The notes beneath the pieces are model-generated. The model saw only the letters and a list, made by a program, of their open reading frames with translations. It was not told where the DNA came from and made no database searches. This document shows, piece by piece, positions 25,601 to 31,325 of a stretch of 46,430 nt of DNA. The stretch's first letter is position 1. The number at the start of each line of letters is the position of its first letter. The DNA lies in NCBI GenBank assembly GCA_948788915.1, contig CAQFOZ010000016.1, positions 1 through 46,430 on the forward strand, written 5' to 3'. The DNA comes from an uncultured Muribaculaceae bacterium (GTDB lineage Bacteria; Bacteroidota; Bacteroidia; Bacteroidales; Muribaculaceae). Made by a program: the position numbers and the translations under genes.

Positions 25601-25932
25601 TCTCTCAATGGACCAAACCGTCGGTAATGTTGGTAAACGAGGGCAACTATAGTGATGCGCACGGTTCCCCGTTCGTATACCAGACTTTGAAGATAGGAAA
25701 GGTTGTAGGAGCCCCGATACCGGGAACGATGACAGCTGTATGGTGGGAAAATCAGATTGATCCCAATTTGATTTTCGGTATTCCTCAGGTCACCAGCATA
25801 GACATGCAGGGGAATATATTGGAGAACCATCAGCTTAATCCGGACATAGAGGTTTACAACCGGCCCGAGGATGAACTCCGTGGTAAAGACAATCAGCTTG
25901 AAACTGCGGTGCGTGCATTAATGAAAAAGTAG
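22672..25932 (+). CDS. Tricorn-like S41 protease with beta-propellers and PDZ domain
   Basis: 1086 residues: signal peptide (about 1-24, ending AFA), a WD40/TolB-like propeller region (about 25-300; repeats such as SPDSRNIVFASDREG), a second propeller (about 300-560), a PDZ domain (about 800-880) and a C-terminal S41 domain. His779 in LNASHTG and Ser994 in NEGNYSDAHG align with the catalytic His and Ser of Thermoplasma tricorn protease. An unusual Lys/Ser/Asp/Glu low-complexity insert lies at about residues 565-610. Expected role: periplasmic peptide degradation. TAAATTTG at 22640-22647 is a candidate -7 box 25 bp before the ATG; the divergent GH3 gene has one at 22620-22627. Confidence 0.87.
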   Translation: MKKIFSFGVVMTMGLSSVVPAFATADANAPRWLRNTAISPDGKTIAFTYKGDIFTIPVNGGEGRQLTTGSSYETFPVWSPDSRNIVFASDREGSQDIYIVGVEGGTPRRLTTFSGNEKPLAFIDGTHIIYSSSEAPAKESTRHPSRLTRTYSIDVTQESPRPQLFLSMPVEAADFTADGKMIFQDKKGLENIYRKHERSSGTSDIWLYDNGNFKKLTTFNGHDLNPVWTGENEYCFVSEEDGTLNVYNVDASGKRVRLTDFQRHPVRSLSAADNGTLAFSWDGDIYTLTPGGKPQKVSVSIHADQYVKDGVKSFVNGSASSMAVSPDGKQVAFVLRGEVYVTDTKYKTTRRITDTKAQERVLSFSKDGRTLVYDSDRDGQWQLFTATIKNPEEKSFAYATEILEEPLYKGEGVAQQPQFSPDGKKVAFLENRTTLKVIDVKTKKVNTALDGKYNYSYVDGGVPFEWSPDSEWLLISYIGIGGWNNTDIAAVKADGSKVVDLTESGYSDENPRWAMGGRAVTYKSGRYGMKSHGSWGNQYDVLLMALDADAWDELHATEEEATLKEEADKAKKDESKKDESDSKSKKGKKSKKDKKGDEADKNKESKKLELDFDNRRHRMMRLTGQSGNVGDFFLAPKGDKLYYTSSATEGGRNLYQRDLRKGETKLLVKGVSGSIASDAKGENLFVIGGSGIKKVDLAKGSAEPVEFEASYDRSRAAEREYIYEHMLRQVADKFYDKNLHGVDWKYYGDHYREFLPYVSNGDDFAILLSEILGELNASHTGSKYYGSSASMNTARLGAFFDENYTGDGLKITEIISGSPLGNKSVGLAVGDIILAIDGEKIISGKDYYPLLEGKAGRKTLLEVKKGNGKVETVTTKPLSGASYNNLLYKRWVENNEKYVDSISGGKIAYVHVEGMDSESFRNTYDRLLGKYRNADGVVVDTRWNGGGWLHNDLALLLNGQKYVDFVPRGQYIGSEPFSQWTKPSVMLVNEGNYSDAHGSPFVYQTLKIGKVVGAPIPGTMTAVWWENQIDPNLIFGIPQVTSIDMQGNILENHQLNPDIEVYNRPEDELRGKDNQLETAVRALMKK

Positions 25933-25983
25933 GAGAGACAATTCCCTTGCTGGTTTTATTTAGTCGTTTAAAAAACAGCTCAA

Positions 25984-26817
25984 ATGAATAATATAGTAGA
26001 TGAGTTCAAGGAAGCGTTGGAGCAGTGGTTCAATACGGCTCCGGGGAACTTTGTAACTGCCGATATGGCTCTTGATCCATCCGATGTGGGCAAAAAGTTG
26101 TATGAGACTCCGATAATCGCAATAGGAGATGCGGATGATCCTTTATGGGAGACACTTCATCAAAAAGAGGCGGTAGGCAAAGTGTTCCGTTCTCCTAAGG
26201 AGTGGATGCCGGAAAGCAAGACAGTTGTGTCTTATTTTGCACCGTTTACTGATTTTGTGATTGATGGCAACTGTGTGGAGCCTGTAGATGTCGGTAACGG
26301 TTGGCTTTATGCCAGAGTAGAGGGTCAGGCATTTCTTACCGAGACTAATCATTTTATAGAGGGTTGGTTTGCTTCAAAAGGGATAAAGGCCTATTCACCA
26401 TATGCCGGACCGGAATTCAAATATGTGTTTGAACCCGGAACATCCGAAGATATTGCAGACAAGACGGTTTCCTTTACCAGCAATTGGTCGGAACGTCATG
26501 TGGCTTTTGTTTGCGGACTTGGCACTTTCGGTTTGCAAAAGGCATTGATAACGGAAAAGGGTGTCTGTGGCCGGTTTGGCAGTGTGATAACTGATGCCTC
26601 TCTGCCTGTCACGGAACGTACATATACCGGTATCTACGAGTGGTGTAAGATGTGCGGTGCTTGCTGCCGTTGTCCGGGTGGTGCCATAGATCTTGCTACC
26701 GGTAAATCACATCATCTTTGCAGTACGTATTTTGATACGATACGTGAAAAATATGCTCCAAGATACGGCTGTGGGAAGTGTTACGTTAATGTCCCCTGCA
26801 TGAAGCAGCGCCCGTAA
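25984..26817 (+). CDS. Epoxyqueuosine reductase-like [4Fe-4S] protein
   Basis: 277 residues, cytoplasmic. The C-terminal third holds two ferredoxin-like cysteine clusters, CKMCGACCRCPGGAI and YGCGKCYVNVPC plus a single Cys between them, as in the QueG/reductive-dehalogenase Fe-S domain. The middle shows HVAFVCGLGTFGLQKALIT, matching the QueG segment before its clusters. It is shorter than true QueG (about 310-380) and the N-terminal cobalamin part is only weakly recognisable. It is probably an oxidoreductase of unknown substrate rather than the queuosine enzyme. It lies 51 bp downstream of the protease gene and may be cotranscribed with it; no functional link is evident. Confidence 0.72.
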   Translation: MNNIVDEFKEALEQWFNTAPGNFVTADMALDPSDVGKKLYETPIIAIGDADDPLWETLHQKEAVGKVFRSPKEWMPESKTVVSYFAPFTDFVIDGNCVEPVDVGNGWLYARVEGQAFLTETNHFIEGWFASKGIKAYSPYAGPEFKYVFEPGTSEDIADKTVSFTSNWSERHVAFVCGLGTFGLQKALITEKGVCGRFGSVITDASLPVTERTYTGIYEWCKMCGACCRCPGGAIDLATGKSHHLCSTYFDTIREKYAPRYGCGKCYVNVPCMKQRP

Positions 26818-26861
26818 GGTAAAGCAAGACGAATATTTATTAAAAGGAAACACACAATTAT

Positions 26862-26897
26862 AAGGCTCTATCCCTGCAAATCAAAGGATAGAGCCTT
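26862..26897. terminator. Bidirectional terminator hairpin
   Basis: AAGGCTCTATCC (26862-26873) and GGATAGAGCCTT (26886-26897) form a perfect 12-bp stem between convergent genes. T-runs are short on either side, so its strength is uncertain. Confidence 0.65.
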
Positions 26898-26921
26898 AAT
26901 AATATACAAAGCGGAGTCTTC

Positions 26922-27515
26922 TTATGCTGTGATTTCCGGAATAACGAGATTTATGAGCGTGTCGGGGTCAAGACGGTGTTCTCCATCGAAGTCGTGATAG
27001 CGGGTGAAATGCTCAAGGTATTCCGGTTTGCAATTCACAGTGGTGTCTCGCAACCCGAAGAATGCGGTGACAAGATCGGGAGAGTCTTTTCTGCGTTTGT
27101 TAAGGATGCCGAATTTAGGATCGAATTGTTGCGATTCCATTTTTTCAAATTTTTTAATCAGCTTTGGCGTGACTTCAAAATCTGTCAGACCGTCCTGACG
27201 CGGGGTGTGGAAGGGCATTCGGGTTCCGACCTTCTCGCTTAGATGCACTGATGTGTGGAATGACGGATTTACCAGAATCCGTCGCCAACCTTTGAACAAT
27301 TGGGCATACATGCCACCCATTGAAGTGCCTATTATTATATCGTCGTCGTGCAAGGTCTCTGCGAGTTTGCGAAGCATGGTTATGGCCATCTCCGGTTGTA
27401 CCGGAATATCCGGTGCGATTACTTCATACCCACCGGGCAGTGATCGATCAAGGCGACGTGCTGTAGCTGAACTTCCCGAACTTCCCATTCCGTGGAGATA
27501 AACAACTTTTTTCAT
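26922..27515 (-). CDS. YqiA-like alpha/beta-fold esterase
   Basis: 197 residues from the ATG at 27515 (MKKVVYLHGMGSSG). The upstream extension in frame starts at a TTG and adds a segment foreign to the family. The oxyanion-hole HG motif is at residues 8-9, the nucleophile elbow is GTSMGGMYAQ, and the late DFDGEHRL contains the candidate catalytic His. The family is YqiA/YcfP-like small hydrolases acting on short acyl or CoA esters; the substrate is unknown. It is a single-gene unit convergent with the Fe-S protein gene. Confidence 0.8.
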   Translation of the reverse strand: MKKVVYLHGMGSSGSSATARRLDRSLPGGYEVIAPDIPVQPEMAITMLRKLAETLHDDDIIIGTSMGGMYAQLFKGWRRILVNPSFHTSVHLSEKVGTRMPFHTPRQDGLTDFEVTPKLIKKFEKMESQQFDPKFGILNKRRKDSPDLVTAFFGLRDTTVNCKPEYLEHFTRYHDFDGEHRLDPDTLINLVIPEITA

Positions 27516-27647
27516 ATCGAAGCAATGTTTTAAACTTTTTAACAAAACGAAGGTCTAAACAGATATATTATATGATTCCTATGGCTCTTGCCGAGGTGTG
27601 ATCTTTGTAACGTAAACAATAACAACTTAGAGAACAATTTTTATAGA

Positions 27648-28433
27648 ATGAAACGTAACTTTTCTTTAATTGCGACATTGGCATTGGTTTTGTCGTGTTC
27701 CTTTAATTCTTTCGGGTTTGGTAGAGTCGGCCACGCTACGGTGGCAAAAATTGCTGAGAATCATCTCACACCTGCGGCCAAAGCCAATATTGAGAAATAT
27801 ATTGACGGCAAATCTATCACAGAGGTGGCGTCTTGGATGGATCAGGTGAGGAAACAGGATGCCTATAAGCATACCGATGGATGGCATACAGCCAAGATTG
27901 CCAAAGATGGAGAGGTGAAGGATATAAAGGTAGTGGCAGGGCTGAACGGGGAAATTGCCAAGCTTGAGAATGGCGCATATAAGAATCTGTCTGACTCGGC
28001 AGTCGCTGTCGGCATTAAATTGATAGTGCATATGGCAGGCGACATGCATTGCCCGTCTCATAGTAAATTTGAGAATCATTCTCAGTCATTCAGTTTCAAA
28101 ATCAATGGCGAGGAATATGCGTTTCATAAATTTTTCGACTCAGGTTTCATGGGACTTAGCAGGAAAGGATGGACGTTCAATGATTATGCAAAGTATCTTG
28201 ATGTCTTGGCACCCGAGGCTATAAAAGAGGTTCAGAAGGGCAGCGTGAAAGATTGGGCCGTAAAAAACGCTTCAGTTATTGAGCCGTTATATGAACCGTT
28301 ACATCAAGGTGCTGAATTCAACGGTCTGGATGCAGAAAACAGAATAGCTTATTTTAGTGCTATTGCGGAAAGACAGATGCAGCTTGCCGGATACCGTCTT
28401 GCCGGAATTCTGAACGGTATCTTTGACAATTAA
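27648..28433 (+). CDS. S1/P1-type zinc nuclease, secreted
   Basis: 261 residues from the ATG at 27648; an in-frame TTG at 27588 would add a non-signal extension. The signal peptide is followed by FGRVGHATVAKIAENHL. Zinc ligands of the S1/P1 family can be followed: His in VGH, Asp in WMDQVR, His in DGWH, His and Asp in VHMAGDMHCP, and His and Asp in HKFFDS. In S1/P1 enzymes the mature N-terminus is a Trp whose amine and carbonyl bind zinc; here that position is Phe. LVLSC within the signal could act as a poor lipobox. The enzyme should degrade single-stranded nucleic acids or 3'-nucleotides in the periplasm, for phosphate or nucleoside recovery. Confidence 0.85.
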   Translation: MKRNFSLIATLALVLSCSFNSFGFGRVGHATVAKIAENHLTPAAKANIEKYIDGKSITEVASWMDQVRKQDAYKHTDGWHTAKIAKDGEVKDIKVVAGLNGEIAKLENGAYKNLSDSAVAVGIKLIVHMAGDMHCPSHSKFENHSQSFSFKINGEEYAFHKFFDSGFMGLSRKGWTFNDYAKYLDVLAPEAIKEVQKGSVKDWAVKNASVIEPLYEPLHQGAEFNGLDAENRIAYFSAIAERQMQLAGYRLAGILNGIFDN

Positions 28434-28469
28434 GAAACACTCTCTTAGGATAATTCTTGAACACTTTTG

Positions 28470-28517
28470 CATGGCTCAATGTTAAGATATGTGAAACCAT
28501 ATCTGCTTTGAGCCATG
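28470..28517 (+). terminator. Hairpin between nuclease and porin genes, overlapping the porin ATG
   Basis: CATGGCTCAA (28470-28479) pairs with TTGAGCCATG (28508-28517), and AGATATG (28485-28491) pairs with CATATCT (28498-28504). TTTGTTTTT follows. It looks like the nuclease terminator, yet its 3' arm contains the ATG (28515-28517) of the next frame. CACTTTTG at 28462-28469 is a 7-of-8 match to a -7 box just before it. Confidence 0.65.
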
Positions 28518-29876
28518 TTTGTTTTTAAATCCGACAGATTCGGAAAATTAACTTTATTCGTTCTCCTGACAATATTGGGAGGAACAATTTCTTGTGCTGC
28601 TAATGATTCTACCGTCAGTATGCATCATGTTGATGCGCAGATAGCTGCGAAGATAAATTCGTTAAAACTTCTTTACATAGATGGAAAACCTGAATCGGAG
28701 GCCGCTAAAGCCTTTGAAATTGATTCTTTGCGTCAATTGGTGTCTCAATATTATTATGACCAGTTTCGCAATTCTCAGGATCCGGATATGCCGTATTTTA
28801 TGTTTATGAGCAAGGGTGCCTCCTTGACACTTGGCATAGGTGGAGGAGTGCGCATGCGGGCGTTCTATGACTGGAACGGTGCAGTCCCTTCAACGGCATT
28901 TGCTCCTTACACTATTCCTATTCCTGCTGATCCGGCATCGCGTCAAAGATTCAATGCCACCCCGTCCGGAACATATCTTAATTTCCAGATGATAGGGCAC
29001 AATACAATCTTGGGGGATTACGGCCTGTACATAGAAGCTGATTTTACCGGGTATGAGGGGCGTGATTTCAGGTTAAAGAAAAGTTATGCAGTGTTGCGGG
29101 ATTTCACGCTGGGATATGCTACTTCCTCTTTTTCAGACCCAGCCGCTTTGCCGCCCGTTGTGGATGCGGCCGGTCCTAATAATAAGTATTCGTCAACAAA
29201 TGTGTTAGTGAGATATATGCCTTGTTTTAAAAAGAAATGGCATATCGCTGTCTCTTTAGAGACTCCGTCGACAGCGGTAGATGTTACCGGTAAGAAGATG
29301 CGTGTCGCCTCAAACTGGTTGCCTGACGGTGCTGCTTTTGTGCAGTATGAATGGAAACGCGGCCAGCATGTGCGTTTGTCAGGAATAGTCCGCAGTCTGT
29401 CATACTATTCCGATCTGCGGGACAAGCGGGGGAATAAAGTAGGATGGGCAATGCAATTGAGTACAGTGGCTCGTCCGGAAAAGCACCTTACCACATATGC
29501 AACCCTGAATTACGGACGCGGTTATGCCGGACTGGGAGGGGATATGATATATGGATCATATGATCTTGTTACCGATCCCGCAGACCCTTCGAGTCTGTAT
29601 GCTCCTCAGATGCTTGGATGGTGCGCGGGACTCCAATATAATTTCCGTCCGAACATATTTGCTACGGTTGCCGCGAGTCAGACACATTACATGCCTAAAG
29701 ATGGAACTATGCCCGATGAATACAAATGTGGCACATTCGCGTGTGCGAACGTGTTCTGGAGCATTACTCCACGGGTTACAGTTGCCGGAGAATATGACTG
29801 GGGTATGCGCCGTAACATCTCAGGTATTCACAAAGCTTCCTCCCGCTTCAACCTATCCGCCATGTTTACCTTCTGA
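28515..29876 (+). CDS. Porin-like outer-membrane protein (DcaP-type layout)
   Basis: 453 residues. The N-terminus has a basic stretch (FKSDRFGK) and a hydrophobic run (residues 12-28) ending ISCA, a signal peptide or lipoprotein-like signal. Then comes a helical segment (about 35-75; IAAKINSLKLLYIDG), followed by a beta-barrel from about residue 95 with alternating amphipathic strands ending in SRFNLSAMFTF. An N-terminal helix plus a 16-strand barrel resembles the DcaP family of trimeric porins. The cargo is unknown. The ATG lies inside a terminator-like hairpin (28470-28517); no better in-frame start is seen, so initiation may be gated by this structure. Confidence 0.65.
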   Translation: MFVFKSDRFGKLTLFVLLTILGGTISCAANDSTVSMHHVDAQIAAKINSLKLLYIDGKPESEAAKAFEIDSLRQLVSQYYYDQFRNSQDPDMPYFMFMSKGASLTLGIGGGVRMRAFYDWNGAVPSTAFAPYTIPIPADPASRQRFNATPSGTYLNFQMIGHNTILGDYGLYIEADFTGYEGRDFRLKKSYAVLRDFTLGYATSSFSDPAALPPVVDAAGPNNKYSSTNVLVRYMPCFKKKWHIAVSLETPSTAVDVTGKKMRVASNWLPDGAAFVQYEWKRGQHVRLSGIVRSLSYYSDLRDKRGNKVGWAMQLSTVARPEKHLTTYATLNYGRGYAGLGGDMIYGSYDLVTDPADPSSLYAPQMLGWCAGLQYNFRPNIFATVAASQTHYMPKDGTMPDEYKCGTFACANVFWSITPRVTVAGEYDWGMRRNISGIHKASSRFNLSAMFTF

Positions 29877-29900
29877 CTCTTTCACAACCAAGCAAGATAC

Positions 29901-29960
29901 ATCTGGTTGCAACATGTTTCATCTTGATATAACATGTTGCATCCTGATAAATCAGGATAA
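29901..29960. repeat. Degenerate 10-bp tandem repeat array A
   Basis: Six consecutive decamers in exact 10-bp phase: ATCTGGTTGC, AACATGTTTC, ATCTTGATAT, AACATGTTGC, ATCCTGATAA, ATCAGGATAA. The consensus is roughly AtCnTGwTww. The same consensus makes array B on the other side of the four-helix-bundle gene. It lies just downstream of that gene's zinc-ribbon end (29989). Confidence 0.7.
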
Positions 29961-29988
29961 AAGGCTGAAGTGAAAAATTCTGCGACTT

Positions 29989-30735
29989 TCAGATGGGTCT
30001 TGTCCCGTTGCATTTCGGGTAGTCGCAGCATCCCCAAAATTTACGCCCCTGAAGTTGTCCTCTGTTCTGCATCCGCTTGAGCATCGGCTTCCCACATTTT
30101 GGACAAGCAGGTGCACCGGTGTCTGACGCTGTCTTCCGGCGTGCGGCCATTCTTTCGGCTGTCATGTTCTCACTAAAGCCCCCTTGTGCTTTAAAGCGTT
30201 ACAATAATGAATGCAATTGTGCTTGAAGCATTCTATTGACCCTTTCACACAGAACCAGCATTGTGTTGGCAACAATATCGGGTTGATCATTCTCAATCCA
30301 ATAATCATATTTGCTTTTCTGTTTGAGTATATGATTGGCGGCATCATGTAACAGGCTATTAGAATAATCTGGTTTGTCAAGATCTATTTTCCAGATAGCC
30401 TCGCGACATGGATTGCCAATTGCCCAGACATCAGCTTTCCTTCGTAATAAGAAATTAAAGAAATCGCCTTGAACTTCATCAATGCTGGCTCTTGCAACAT
30501 CTAAAAGCCGCATCTCTGTTTCGATTGATGTTGAATAACGAGAAGTTCCTTCAGCAATATTCGCCACTCCGCAGCGAGCAGCAAGAATCATCTGGTCGTA
30601 AAGTCGCCTTCCTGGATCCAATTTATAGTCAATAAACCGGTCACAGAAACTCTGTGTGCCAAGCTGTATTATATTTGCCAATATCCAGGAATTAAGCCAT
30701 AAATATGACTGCGAAAATTTGATATCAACGGCCAT
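29989..30735 (-). pseudogene. Four-helix-bundle protein with zinc-ribbon suffix, split by an in-frame TAA
   Basis: The first part (30735-30202, 178 residues) is a 23S-IVP/Avd-like four-helix-bundle domain: RRLYDQMILAARCGVANIAEG and a DVARASIDEVQGDFFNFL helix. It ends QLHSLL at a TAA (30201-30199). Reading on in the same frame gives RFKAQGGFSENMTAERMAARR and then a topoisomerase-type zinc ribbon, CPKCGKPM...FWGCCDYPKCNG, ending at TGA (29991-29989). This is the normal C-terminal suffix of Bacteroidales four-helix-bundle suffix proteins. A single nonsense change, for example CAA to TAA, therefore splits the gene; recoding or a sequencing error are alternatives. The family is probably nucleic-acid binding; function is unknown. 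Confidence 0.75.
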
Positions 30736-30794
30736 AATTGTTTATTTATTAATGGACAAAGATATAAAATTCTCAGCAGAATTTTAATCTATAT

Positions 30795-30895
30795 ATCAAG
30801 CTTTATCCTGATACAACCTATTTTATCATGATCTATCTTGTTCTATCATGGATGTATCATGTTACATCCTGTTCTATCATGATATATCATGCTAA
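30795..30895. repeat. Degenerate 10-bp tandem repeat array B
   Basis: Ten consecutive units, nine of 10 bp and one of 11 bp: ATCAAGCTTT, ATCCTGATAC, AACCTATTTT, ATCATGATCT, ATCTTGTTCT, ATCATGGATGT, ATCATGTTAC, ATCCTGTTCT, ATCATGATAT, ATCATGCTAA. The consensus ATCnTGwTww is shared with array A. It lies 60 bp upstream of the start of the four-helix-bundle gene. The one-helical-turn period suggests cooperative protein binding on one DNA face. Confidence 0.75.
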
Positions 30896-31243
30896 ATAAT
30901 GGACTAATTGCAAAAAAGCAAGCTTCCCAGCCTACTTTTTGCAATTAGTCCTGTAATCTAGTTGTTCGGAATTTCCGAACAACTGCTACTTCTACGATAA
31001 TTATTACCGGAATTGCGAAATTATTGTTTAGATAGCCCCTGTATATAGAAATATTACGTGATTTTGTGCATGGAAACTACGTAATTAAACAACAATACCA
31101 GACAGAATGGGCAGAACAAAAAACAGGACACAAAGTGTGATCGGTTGCCGATACCAATTGAGAACCAATCGATTGGTTCAACATGCCAAAGGCATGTCCC
31201 TACCTACATTCAGCCAATCTTGACACACCATCATCTCACTTAT
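30896..31243. repeat. Palindrome-rich gene-free stretch
   Basis: No gene is seen. Four perfect inverted repeats are packed here: GGACTAATTGCAAAAA with its 16-bp complement (30899-30951 region); a 23-bp palindrome, GTTGTTCGGAA-T-TTCCGAACAAC, near 30962-30984; GAACCAATC/GATTGGTTC at 31162-31179; and ACATGCC-AAA-GGCATGT at 31181-31197 followed by CCCTACC. The last is REP-like. The A/T context and adjoining array B suggest a regulatory or mobile-element-derived region. Confidence 0.6.
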
Positions 31244-31290
31244 AAAACAGAAAAGGCACTCCGAAATTTCCCGAGTGCCTTTTCTGTTTT
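31244..31290. terminator. Strong bidirectional terminator downstream of the BspA-like gene
   Basis: A perfect 18-bp inverted repeat (31244-31261 and 31273-31290), inner arms AAAAGGCACTC / GAGTGCCTTTT and outer AAAACAG / CTGTTTT. Minus-strand transcription of the BspA-like gene (stop at 31326) ends here. Confidence 0.85.
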
Positions 31291-31325
31291 ATTCTTTTTA
31301 TGTTTTACGGTTGGGTTTGTGATCG

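Noticed and set aside
27588..27647. Longer N-terminus of the S1/P1 nuclease
   Set aside because: It starts at TTG and places a polar Asn-rich stretch before the signal peptide; the ATG at 27648 fits the family.
29901..30895. The 10-bp arrays as a CRISPR array
   Set aside because: Units are 10 bp, contiguous and degenerate, with no spacers and no cas genes nearby.
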